From: Pyrrhosoma nymphula
Lineage: Eukaryota > Arthropoda > Insecta > Odonata > Coenagrionidae
NCBI GenBank assembly: GCA_963573305.1
Contig: OY754330.1
Coordinates: forward strand, 9,114,001-9,178,000
Length of the DNA stretch: 64,000 nucleotides
Direction: 5' to 3'
In this document: piece by piece, positions 54,901 to 62,218 of the stretch
Layout of the letters: each line of letters opens with the position of its first letter
How positions within the stretch are numbered: the stretch's first letter is position 1
Made by a program: the position numbers and the translations under genes
The notes under the pieces: model-generated
Seen by the model: only the letters and a program-made list of their open reading frames with translations
Told to the model about the DNA's origin: nothing
The model's database searches: none

Positions 54901-56164
54901 AAGATGAGTGCACACTTAAATGTGTTCATGTATGCACTGCGCCAAAAGATTATACCATAAGAGAAGTATATGAATGGTGCTACCACTGATTTGGGATCTA
55001 TTGAAGAAAATTTTAATTCATAGTACCCGGGAAATGATTGTATACTGAAAAAATTGTCGCAAAATACACAACACTAACGAAACAATGTAAGAATGAGCGG
55101 CGCTCAAGCTTTGTGCGCTCGGGACTATATGCCTTCCCGTGCACTGCTCAGGCATGGAGTGGAAAGTGTTAAGGGCTTACCTTGACCATTTGTTCTATCT
55201 AATATACTGCATATAAATTTTATGAAGAGGTGCAAATGCAGGTAGAACTTAACAATGTCTTGCACTATGGTGAAAAGCTGGAAATGGAAACGGGTAATTA
55301 AATTAATTAAAAATATGCCACAGATGTTGGAGCTAGATTCTTTCCAAGGGCCATGTGAAAAATGGTAGCAAGGCAGGCAATTCTGATTTGATTGTAATCC
55401 TTAAAGGAATGACTACCTTGCACAGCTTAATTGGTGTATAAAGTAACATGTGTTTGAAGGCAATTTATGCTATGTGAACATTGCACATTTTAGTTATTTG
55501 TTGATTTATTCATAAATTCTGGTTTTGTAGTAGTTAAACACTATTTCCTATATTAAGTTTAGAGTGCTTGGGTATGGGAAGGATAACTCACGATAGAAAT
55601 TAAGTTTTTCTGGAAATGGAGATGAGTTGAAGGGGGAGTGGGGCCTCCCCCCCCCCCCCTCCATCTCCCTCGTTATTAGGAATAAAATTAATAAATAAAT
55701 AGAAAAATTAACTATGAGTGATTTAACCATTCTTTTTTTTCTGAATCTGGCAGGCTGTTGGGACCAAATCAAAAGCTGCCCAACTACTAATATATGGATC
55801 CAAGGCAGTGAACTGGATGAACAACGATTCTACAGTTGGCCATGCTAATGAGACGAGTGATGATATGACGCACAGTAAGGAACTGGGAGGAAAGTGTAAT
55901 CCATTGGCAGAACCAAACGAGTGCCAGAGGATAAGTGAGTACAATCCGGTGCCTAGCGCAGATGAGGCTGCCAGATCCGCCAGGAGTGAGGCAAGTGTCA
56001 CGAGCCCTAATGAAATTTCAGAGAACTGCTCTGGTGCTGGGTGGAGCAGCAGGGGAGAACACATTTCTTCCATTTCCAACGGTAGGAACAAATTCAATTC
56101 AAAAAAGAATGGGCCTAGGAATGTGTTTGAGGGAGATGTGACAGTTCATCAGAGGATGGGGTGA
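30782..56164 (+). CDS. CNGL: Cyclic-nucleotide-gated channel, beta/CNGL type, 913 aa
   Basis: Thirteen coding exons join in phase: 30782-30963, 31191-31393, 33447-33539, 37263-37936, 41683-41778, 42851-43038, 46134-46275, 46373-46532, 47703-47884, 49662-49843, 50903-51004, 52618-52744, 55754-56164. The sum is 2742 nt, 913 codons plus stop. The protein is a plasma-membrane cation channel subunit opened by cGMP/cAMP. Layout: cytosolic N-terminus 1-160; S1 about 163-183; S2 335-353; S3 385-401; S4 around RLPRFLK 410-416; S5 about 436-462; pore with TSIGKNPKP 492-500; S6 about 506-526; C-linker 527-600; cyclic-nucleotide-binding domain about 605-735 with cassette FGEISLL...RTA 682-698. The filter lacks the Glu of alpha subunits, as in beta subunits. 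The S1-S2 loop is very long. The name follows the Drosophila CNG-like gene and orthology is inferred. Confidence 0.92.
31191..31393 (+). CDS. CNGL: CNG channel N-terminal exon
   Basis: The acceptor is cttttctag and the donor is tttga|gtgagt. It encodes residues 61-128 and one base of 129. The segment RTRMTHLVGAFSARAQIFL followed by QRPPTPT resembles the N-terminal region of CNG beta subunits in insects. Confidence 0.8.
31540..31960 (-). mobile_element. LINE 3' end relic, reverse orientation
   Basis: A minus-strand frame of 95 codons contains NIHDYHTRNRHDY, then a segment with IYNKLPKSLKD, then YSIDEYF, the usual end of the ORF2 protein in CR1/Jockey-like non-LTR elements. It is followed by an A-rich tail seen as (ataa)n-ttttattgg on the + strand near 31540. 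Confidence 0.7.
32210..32726 (+). mobile_element. LINE C-terminal relic
   Basis: A frame near 32529-32726 holds SFLNRSIKEWNELPEV, which fits the SF.PR.IREWN.LP motif at the C-terminus of arthropod non-LTR ORF2. Upstream sequence to about 32210 is broken but keeps the same style. Ends before a poly-G tract near 32837. Confidence 0.55.
33300..33412. repeat. hAT-like end with short direct repeats
   Basis: The stretch has three copies of cagaagtcaa-(C-rich) in a row and ends cgtacgccactg. On the opposite strand this is CAGTGGCGTACGCAGG, a form common at ends of hAT-type MITEs. It lies 35 bases before the CNG exon at 33447. Confidence 0.4.
33447..33539 (+). CDS. CNGL: CNG channel N-terminal exon, CxxCxxC
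   Basis: The acceptor is tttctgccag and the donor is CAAA|gtgagt. It is a small exon, phase 1 in and 1 out, and carries CADCMTC (residues 146-152) shortly before S1. Phase fit on both sides supports it. Confidence 0.78.
34133..34288. mobile_element. Foldback element, ~76-bp arms
   Basis: The left arm (34133-34208) and right arm (34211-34288) are diverged inverted copies. Landmarks are cttcttctgggtccattggct with its complement, and ggtcaaagt|actttgacc at the centre. The left arm on the minus strand carries CTGAAGAT-GC...GC-GAAAC. The right arm has a diverged CTGGAGAC and a longer internal stem before GAAAC. Confidence 0.8.
35848..36120 (-). repeat. tRNA-derived SINE
   Basis: The minus strand from 36120 reads AGCGTGGTGGCCTAGTGGGTAGAGCGC (A-box region), then TTGGCTACTGATCGAAGGG and B box GTGTTCAAATCC, then a SINE body and an (aat)n tail near 35850. 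The tRNA-like head is good, but the body and tail mark it as a SINE, not a tRNA gene. Confidence 0.75.
36121..36640 (-). mobile_element. LINE RT thumb/C-terminal relic
   Basis: A 139-codon minus-strand frame contains IFRLQKRSARIINNL, a segment with KILTLPCIYILN, and HGHHTRQANSL, matching the end of CR1/Jockey-like reverse transcriptases. The SINE at 35848-36120 joins its 3' end directly. Confidence 0.75.
37263..37936 (+). CDS. CNGL: CNG channel exon: S1, long S1-S2 loop, S2
   Basis: The acceptor is caaatccag and the donor is AAG|gtaggt. S1 reads YLCWLVLVSLCFVYNCWAIP, a strong match to CNG channels. A loop of about 145 residues rich in Ser, Pro and Glu follows (about 188-333), with one N-glycosylation sequon (NAS, 319-321). 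S2 is TLDLLADLIYLLDVVF. All of the loop is within this exon. Confidence 0.92.
38850..40290 (+). pseudogene. hAT-like transposase relic
   Basis: Broken + strand frames give, in order, FCAIRWVENKMVAARAQQML (about 39030-39090), LTFFEIMAAIVEPFLMKF and PFLNTFLQSLIRDLMSKF (39240-39370), VSKKDILGF, LDPKVAIDTEV, FDGDRDCLDQFW (39810-39850), and a C-terminal part with GNASLERGF and VENLTEVSLV (about 39920-39990). The order and the terminal ERGFS-like block resemble a hAT-type transposase with a C-terminal dimerisation region. Several frameshifts are present. It sits in a CNG intron. Confidence 0.55.
40291..41682 (+). other. Rest of CNG intron
   Basis: A possible MITE end is seen near 40645-40723 (cctggaaaactcagggaaa ... 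ggacaccctg). It resembles fragments near 8734-8830 and 11978-12020. Otherwise AT-rich with no gene recognised. Confidence 0.4.
41683..41778 (+). CDS. CNGL: CNG channel exon: S3 and start of S4
   Basis: The acceptor is tattacag and the donor is AAG|gtaact. LDIISLMPLDAVFY is S3, and RLPRFLK is the start of S4. Phase 0 to 0. Confidence 0.9.
42851..43038 (+). CDS. CNGL: CNG channel exon: S4-S5 linker, S5, turret
   Basis: The acceptor is ttttcgcag and the donor is GC|gtaagt. VVRIARTVASMLYLVHLHAC is S5 and WVFSGRGNA leads to the pore helix. The acceptor has a tandem gcag/gcag pattern that could add or drop a few bases, but only the first keeps frame. Confidence 0.9.
43039..46133 (+). other. CNG intron with repeats
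   Basis: G-rich tracts lie near 43585-43600, 43924-43938 and 44000-44010. A putative MITE lies at 44092-44833. A minus-strand area at about 45118-45760 has pieces of a long broken ORF (a coiled-coil-like AENERLLQKLKSEKA segment), probably a transposon relic of unknown family. Confidence 0.4.
44092..44833. mobile_element. Possible hAT-like MITE
   Basis: It starts agggtgacgagacgtcc and ends gatcgggtcaccc. The ends are imperfect inverted repeats (GGGTGAC...GA). The words 'gtcctgcttttt' recur near both ends. No target duplication was found, so the borders are tentative. Confidence 0.45.
46134..46275 (+). CDS. CNGL: CNG channel exon: pore and S6
   Basis: The acceptor is ttttttccag and the donor is CAG|gtaatg. 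The pore helix and filter YIRCFYFATKTATSIGKNP are followed by S6, which ends FALLIGQ. The filter has Lys496 where CNG alpha subunits have Glu. Confidence 0.93.
46373..46532 (+). CDS. CNGL: CNG channel exon: C-linker
   Basis: The acceptor is ctttttggcag. The donor is CTCG|gtgagt at 46533, chosen over the earlier aacag|gtactc because it restores Asp (G+AT) with the next exon. It encodes IRDIVATASKTRSEFQ and the C-linker helices. Confidence 0.92.
46939..47576. mobile_element. piggyBac-type non-autonomous element
   Basis: It is flanked by TTAA at 46935-46938 and 47577-47580. The ends are CCCGCCATTGGTCGC and, reverse-complemented, CCCTGGAGTGGTCCC. Matching subterminal GAGATTTTCTCTCACAC and GAGACTTTTTCTCACAC follow. 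TTAA targets and CCC starts fit piggyBac. No transposase is present. Confidence 0.65.
47703..47884 (+). CDS. CNGL: CNG channel exon: end of C-linker, start of CNBD
   Basis: The acceptor is gcatcatag and the donor is AAA|gtaaga. EVLEWLPSKLRGDVAL and SLSKVHLFRHC lead into the cyclic-nucleotide-binding domain, then YLPGDYVCRK. Confidence 0.93.
48110..48563. mobile_element. MITE with AATGGGGGYGTTTA ends
   Basis: The terminal inverted repeat is aatgggggcgtttt at 48110-48123 and taaacacccccatt at 48550-48563. ATG flanks both sides (48107-48109 and 48564-48566), a possible 3-bp target duplication. Superfamily not assigned. Confidence 0.6.
48770..49017. mobile_element. Pogo/Tigger-like MITE end, copy 2
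   Basis: This is the second copy of the 1891-2113 repeat, ending gagtttccactg + TA. Near its end it has a hairpin, caaaattacgaagtc / gacttcgtaattttg, that copy 1 lacks. Confidence 0.6.
49662..49843 (+). CDS. CNGL: CNG channel exon: CNBD beta-roll
   Basis: The acceptor is cttttgcag and the donor is ag|gtttgt. GKEMYIIKAGIVEVVGP and the phosphate-binding cassette FGEISLLDIGGGNKRTADV are encoded here. The Arg and Thr that contact the nucleotide phosphate and purine in the family are present (R696, T697). Confidence 0.93.
50186..50563 (-). pseudogene. Penelope-like element 3' relic with hammerhead-like tail
   Basis: Minus-strand frame from 50563: a segment KEAFEISWEEKKLNRDSGQ then YISQIY (about 50510-50440) matches the C-terminal end of Penelope-like GIY-YIG endonucleases. 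About 150 bases downstream on the same strand, CTGATGA (50290-50284) is followed by C, a GATGAG/CTCGTC stem and GAAAC. This repeats the order coding end then RNA-like motif seen at 13000-13595. Confidence 0.65.
50903..51004 (+). CDS. CNGL: CNG channel exon: CNBD C-helix
   Basis: The acceptor is tttattttcag and the donor is ag|gttggt. GFSTLFVLSKADLKEALEHH and the C-helix end of the binding domain are encoded here. Confidence 0.92.
51005..52617 (+). other. CNG intron, nothing recognised
   Basis: AT-rich sequence with no exon, repeat or RNA gene that I can support. Confidence 0.4.
52618..52744 (+). CDS. CNGL: CNG channel post-CNBD exon
   Basis: The acceptor is ttttttttcag and the donor is CAG|gtgagg. 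A charged helix (REKRKREAKEED region) is followed by IIIKPDPNRPPTPKLIDTV, which resembles the PPRAGTPKLF motif after the binding domain of CNG beta subunits. Confidence 0.9.
53225..53412. mobile_element. Foldback element, ~85-bp arms
   Basis: The left arm 53225-53308 and right arm 53327-53412 are close inverted copies around an 18-base spacer. The outer 45 bases, gttgagaaaaagcaac... onward, are essentially perfect. Each arm contains a CCAC...GTGG hairpin followed by TGAAA. The preceding CTGANGA box of the other foldbacks is not conserved here. Confidence 0.85.
53570..53880 (-). mobile_element. LINE C-terminal relic
   Basis: The minus-strand frame (53846-53658) contains SHMTRGRQNVHL and SLLYNKLPTNFK, matching the end of CR1/Jockey-like ORF2. 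The A-rich tail is near 53570. Confidence 0.6.
54345..54930 (-). mobile_element. LINE C-terminal relic
   Basis: The minus-strand frame (54915-54658) has VALKLLPLSHLYLFKVLK and KCKYNLRNES, typical of the thumb/C-terminal region of non-LTR reverse transcriptases. T-rich/A-rich tail toward 54345. Confidence 0.6.
55754..56164 (+). CDS. CNGL: CNG channel terminal exon
   Basis: The acceptor is ctgaatctggcag, phase 0. It encodes 136 residues, beginning AVGTKSKAAQLL, then a polar tail without recognised domains, and stops with TGA at 56162-56164. Confidence 0.82.
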   Translation, partial: AVGTKSKAAQLLIYGSKAVNWMNNDSTVGHANETSDDMTHSKELGGKCNPLAEPNECQRISEYNPVPSADEAARSARSEASVTSPNEISENCSGAGWSSRGEHISSISNGRNKFNSKKNGPRNVFEGDVTVHQRMG

Positions 56165-59100
56165 AAGTCTTTCCTTTTCCATCGTGTCTCTTATCCTGTG
56201 GGGAGTTATCCCTTGGATGGACCAAATGTCTCTTTTAATTGGTCCTTCACTATAATGGTTCAAAAATGCTAAGTTGATGAGCACATATTCCTGCGTCAGT
56301 ATGGTAGGTGCCATTTTGGAAATAAATGGGGAAGTTGATGGAAAATGCATTGGTAAATTCAGTATAGTTCAGAACTTCACGAGTGAAAATATAGGAAGAG
56401 CATGGATTAACATACTGCATTGATATTTTTATGTACACGTTTGGATATTCTGCGTACAAGAGCATTGTGCTTCTGCTATAAGCCTGAGTTGTTCAAATAG
56501 ATTATTGAAGAAGGCAAACTTGACAGATGGTTTGTGTTATGCTGTATATCCCTGGAAATAAATGCTGAACCATCTGCAGTTAGGGCTCCCAGCTCTCTTC
56601 CTCTGATATTGAGAACTTGAAAAAAAGACGATGCCTATCCCTAAAATTCCATGTATCAAATATTTCTGTATGTTTTTTTCTCTGTGGTTTAGATGTATCC
56701 AAGTGGTAGAAGATCTTGGTTCTTAGGAGCCCCGATCACTAAGGTTATATTGCACGGCATAGCCTGAGGTGATGTTTGAATCTTTTATGGGTCTTTACAA
56801 ATCTGTTAACCTTGCCTCTCACTCTCTGATACTTGTGTGTGGTTGGTGAGCAATGTGGACTTTTTATGCCAAGGAGTTCTTTCCAATCTGTGGCAGAAAT
56901 GGTTTTATAAATTAAAATTATCAAATGAAAGTTGGAAGAAAGTATTTTGTTTCATGGAGCATATTTGAAGCCAGTATATGTCATAAAAAAGCTACATATT
57001 TAGTATTTGAAAATTTGAGGTAATGGTCTGTAATTAATTGGTGATGAAATGTCAGTGAATGTGTATTTTACTTGGAGAGGAAATAACATTTAACTCAGCT
57101 CTCAATCAGTCGATGGCCAAATGCTGGGTGGCCTACTCTCCCATCCTATTCCTCTCGCTTTTTAGTTGACGTCACCCTTATTGAAAATGACTTGTGATTC
57201 GGTGCAAATGATTCGTATATCAACAGTGAAGAAATATTTTTCATGGTAATTTTGTAATGCATGACGTAAGCAACCTTTGGGTTAGCGAAGTTCGCATGAA
57301 CTTTAACATCTGACGTTAAAGTGACATTATTGTGCTTGTTTGTTTCATATTTATTCATGATTTTAAATTTAGATTTTATGACACGCTGCCGAAAATTGCT
57401 CGAGTGATCATAGATCTCATGTATCCCTAGTCATCTTTTGCGTAGATTTGAAACCATGAAGAAATGTTGGAACACTTCTTTGTATGTATTGCTTTTACTT
57501 TAGATCAGATATGGGTTTACATCTCTGAAATAGTTGATTTTAAAAATTCTGCTTGTAGTTGGAGGAACAGTGGTGCGGTTGGTGCACAGATAAAACATTC
57601 TTTGCTTTGAATGGCATGGGTAATGGGGCACCTTTTAGTGGCTATATGTTTCTTGGTTTAAGATTGTTACCAATGAATCTCTGGCTCTGTCCCTCCAGCT
57701 GACTTGTAGCAAGTGATGCACTGATGTTACCTGTTATTTGTCAACAAATATTGTACAGGCCAGAACTTTGACCTGAACTGACTTTTTATGGATAGAAAGA
57801 AGAAAATGTACCCGCATCTGGCCAATTGGAAACTGCTGTGTCTATTTTTATAGGATTTCATGTGATAATAAGTGTCTTAAGAAATTTCCTAACAAATGAG
57901 TATAATTTAAAGCTGACAGGAATTGTGTTATGCTTATAATGAAAATTGTGAGTTATTTATGGTATATATTTATTTTATGATATTTGATAATTCTTATATG
58001 GTGTGGAAATTCCACAGAAATTCTTGTATCGTGTCTGTTGTGATAAATTGTTGTTATTGGTCTTCAATGCACTGATTTTAATGTATTTTGATGCACAGTT
58101 TCCTTTGCTGTGCAGAGTTTCTGCTTCAAATACATATTTTGGATGACGATAGAGTTTTTATTGAAACATAAATGCTCTTCTGTGAAACTGTTTGGGTGTA
58201 GGAGTGAGAGAATGTGAATAACTTAGTGTTTGGAGGACTTGTCCTTGAGGGTTAAACATTCTTCATTAACATTGCTATATTATTCTCTAAATATCTCCTC
58301 TTTGTTTCCCATTCCCTAGACTCTCACCTTCCTAGTATGAGCTTATAATTATCACAGGGCACATCAGCAGTGACGTAGCCAGGATTTTAGGGGAGGGGAG
58401 TTTGTACATCTTCATTTTGGAATGTTTTCTTACTGTCATGTCGGGGAAGTTTTTGATTGAATCAACCATTTGCAAAACAAAGAGGGAAGTGTTTTAAATA
58501 TTATTTTCCCTAGTCACTGTCATAACCCAAGTTTGAATATTGCTCGTGTAAAAAAAATAACAAATTTTTATTTTTCTTCTTTTCACAATATGTGAAGGTA
58601 TGTTATGTTTGGAAAAATGACAAAAAGGCAGCAAGTTCACAGTAGCTGTGGGGAAACTACATACCTGAGTAAGTGCTGGAATTTTCAGTCTTTGACAATC
58701 ACGTTAAAAGTTTGGGTGAGAGAGAGAGGGGTAGACGAGGAAAATTTTAATCTTTCCGTCATTTTGCAGCCAGAGATGATGGCAACGCTTCTGCTGTGTA
58801 GACACTCAACAATTGTATGATGTAATTTAATGTGCAGCACCAAGCCTGTATATCAGGAAGCACTTGACTTCGCTTTCAAAACCACTTGACCATCCATTCT
58901 AACAAAACTTGATGGTTTGTGAGGATGTTTGGGAATCCCCCAGTATTTCAGTAAGACAGTGGTGTTGGGGCAATCTCATAAGCCACATTTACTGGAAGAG
59001 GTTATCTTGTAAAGCTGTTGTACCTGTGAGAGAGTGAAGATGATGTAAAAATAGAGGTGGTCTGCGATCGCATAGTTCCTAGTTCGAGAGAGAGTGTCGA

Positions 59101-59619
59101 ATGTGTTGTTCCTCAGAAGCTGGCAGTCGTTCGATAAGCTTCATTAGCTGAGTCATGTATAGATTCTGAGATGCAGGATTGGTGATGATGTCCTCAAATT
59201 TACAGGCCACACAAGAAAATGTGAGGCAACATAATGGATTTTCGTGACCTTGTTTGTCATCTCTGAAAGCCCAAACTGAGATTCCGCCTGTGCAAACCAA
59301 AGTCTCAGCTTATCGTACCAAATGGGTGATAGTTTCACAGCGGCACTTCGAACTGCAGGTGTGTTTTGCTCTGTATCCTTCTTCTAGTTGCCTTGTTGTT
59401 GGTTCAGATTGGTATCGGTCAGTTGCTGATGGAGCCGGGCATTTTCCTCGCTTAGCCATTTAAGCTCATCATCATGCAGCAAAGCCATTTTCATCAAATT
59501 TTAATATTCTCTTCATTGTAGAGCTGTTACTAGGGACACTGGATATTGGTAAATAAAATAAACTGATTTCAGTGTTTAAAATCACTGAAAGTGGTGAAAT
59601 AAAATGGTAACTAAAGGAA
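56165..59619 (+). other. 3' UTR and downstream flank of CNG gene
   Basis: Candidate AATAAA signals occur at 56321-56326 and 56557-56562; which one is used is unknown. A cagtgacgtagccagg sequence near 58370-58386 resembles a hAT-type end. No further gene was recognised. Confidence 0.4.
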
Positions 59620-59627
59620 AATTAATG

Positions 59628-60150
59628 CAGTGGTGGATTTAGTGGGGGGTCACAAGACCACATGACCCCCCCAAAATTTTATCAAAATTTTTTAATTTTT
59701 ATTAGTTTAACCCTTTAACTGCGCAAATAATCTGATATATAGCTCTCCCCAAACGCAAACTTTTTTTTTCTAAATTTTTGCTTAATTTTAAAATTTGTCA
59801 CTTTTTATTTAAAGGAAAATTAGTTTTAAATTTTACAATGTGTAATTATCGTCTGATTTTACTGTTGAATATGAATTGTTGAACTTTTTTTACTAAAACC
59901 ATAAACCATACTTCAAATCGCCAATAGACGATGGGAGCAGTTAAAGGGTTAATAGTTTATGTATCCTTTTAAAGGAGTAAAGGGAGTGTATGTGCAAATG
60001 CATGGCTACAAGTCCCAAGCGTGAGAGAAGTTAGAGTATGGGAGATAACCCCCCGGGAGAACGCCCCTCTCTCTCCCGGGGGGGTATTCCATACTCCCCG
60101 GACCCAGGTCATGACCCCCCCCCACAAATTTGATGCTGAATCCACCCCTG
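59628..60150. mobile_element. hAT-type MITE with 8-bp duplication
   Basis: It starts CAGTGGTGGATTTAG and ends GAATCCACCCCTG. It is flanked by perfect 8-bp repeats AATTAATG (59620-59627 and 60151-60158). Ends and target size fit hAT. A second element is nested inside it (59711-59948). Confidence 0.88.
59711..59948. mobile_element. piggyBac-type MITE nested in hAT MITE
   Basis: The 12-bp perfect terminal repeats CCCTTTAACTGC and GCAGTTAAAGGG are flanked by TTAA on both sides (59707-59710, 59949-59952). Length is 238 bp, no coding. Its place inside the hAT MITE dates it as the later insertion. Confidence 0.85.
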
Positions 60151-60422
60151 AATTAATGAGATATTGGTAATTAAAATTAGCAGATTTCGGTGCTTGATAA
60201 CAGAAAAATACATGGGTAAATTGTGACTATATCAGTAATTAATAAAAATATTGTCTGAAGTAGCATATGAAGTTCTGTTATTTCCAAAGACTATGCTAAT
60301 TTTACACCAATTTCCAATTCCAATCAAATATAAATGAAATTCCATTTTATCTAGAGCAATATTTTGATTTTATTAAATTAAATTGACTTAGAAAAATATA
60401 GTGATAACATTATTTCCAGGTT

Positions 60423-62218
60423 TTAATTTCTTAGGTTTGTGCGAAGGTCAGTAAGAATATTTCCATAAGAAGAAAATGCCCTTTCACTGTCCACATTTGA
60501 GGGAGGAATCCAGAGTGCTTGAACACTCTGCTCCACAAAACTTAGATGCCCTTCTTTCATGCTCAAAAGAGCCTTCAAAATATTAACCGCATACCCTCCT
60601 TTCTGAAACATAGATATTGCTGCCTGCAAGGCAAGATAACCTTAGAGAAAACTTTGCATAGGAACAATGCTGAGAAAGGGAACTTTATTGACAATTGAGT
60701 GAAGGCTTGAGTCAACTGTGTTGCTAATGATGTGCCGCGGGTCAAATGATCTACCATTACTATAAAAAAAACACCTTGCCCTCATCTTCTGAAATTAATC
60801 GAACTAATTTGGAATATCATTTTGCACCCAATGCTTTAAATGCTTGGATTAGGGAAGATCGATTTGTGACCGATTTGAATTTTGCCATTTCTATATTAGT
60901 TGCATCACTGACAAGTGAGAAAGAATTCTTAATATCGCCAACAAGGATGGAAGTTCATGCCACTGTTGTGTCGATTAAAAGTTGACCATTTTCAAACAAG
61001 AAAACAGCTGAACATTTGATGGCAGTGATCTCATCAGCTGGCTATATTTTAAAGTAGTCGACTGCACTTACTCCTTCTTCAATGCCTTTAAGATATTCCA
61101 CCGAATCCTCTATATACTCGCACACATACTGTGTTGACTGAAACCAAGAATTCCACCTAGTCATGACTGGTACATTTATGGCTTCTTTTCACCACTTGGG
61201 CATTTTGTCTTGAGAAATGATACATAGCGTTGCTTAAGTTTTCTGGTGTTTAAAAATGCTGCCGTACAGTTTCAATTCAGGCAACTCAGCAGGCCAATTA
61301 CTTGCAACAATATTTAACTTGTGTGTCCAACATTGTACATGCACCATTTCTTTCACAAAAAAGAATTTTTAGGGAATTTACACACGCAGTCATATACCTT
61401 GCTGAGTCTGTGACAACACTAACCACATTTTCATATTGAATCTCAAACTTATTCAGCACTGCTACAATTGCTCGCAAACTCTGCACTTGTTGCATTTTCA
61501 AGTTCTTTCACCCCTCCAACATATGTCAATGGCTCTTCTGCACAGAAAAGAACCCGGAGGAGGACAATAAACATGCAACGACCTTTTCGATCAGTTGTTT
61601 CATCACATAGCATTGCCACTGATTTGTCTTTCACTGCTGCTTTTATCTCTTCCTTATTCTTGTCTGCAATCTGCGGAAAATATGCTTGCATTAATGTCTT
61701 GGCACATGGAAGATCTCCAGATCCTGGAATAAATGTGCAGATTTTAAGTCTTAAGCTAGTCATTTTATGAAATTGATTTGGAAACTGCCAGCATCCATAC
61801 CTGGAACATACTTATGTAGCCATCTTCTAAATCCTTTGTTGTCTGCTTTTTCCAGTGGAATATTTGCTTTCATGAGAGCTTCAGCAAATTCCAAATTGAA
61901 GTGCTGCTTTTCTATTTGTATCTTTCTCCCAGTTTCTACCACCTTGGTTAAAGATATTTGCTTCAACAAACTACAATCTTTTATGGACTTTTCTTTACTT
62001 CGCTTTTGCCTATTATTTTCCTCATGCTTCACACAGGAATCTTTTCTAGTCCAATCCATCCTCGCATTGCAATATTTACACATAACTATCTTATTTTTTT
62101 CATAAAATATGTAAAATCTTTCTTCTTCAAACTCCCTTTCACGGGTGAATATTGATAGGATCTTAGGCATAGTCTTTTGCTCTTTGAATAAGATGATATG
62201 GTGAACCTTTAGTCCCAC
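60423..62218 (-). pseudogene. Decayed hAT transposase
   Basis: On the minus strand from 62218 the pieces appear in order. First is a zinc-finger-like CKYCNARMDWTRKDSCVKH (about 62090-62030), then ANIPLEKADNKGFRRWL (61870-61820), then AAVKDKSVAMLCDETTD (about 61640-61590). VVSVVTDSARYM (about 61425-61390) carries the second catalytic-type Asp. The C-terminal dimerisation part SVQALWIPPSNVDSERAFSS is at about 60520-60465. The layout is that of hAT transposases of the CGGBP1-like finger type. Frameshifts and gaps break it. Confidence 0.82.
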
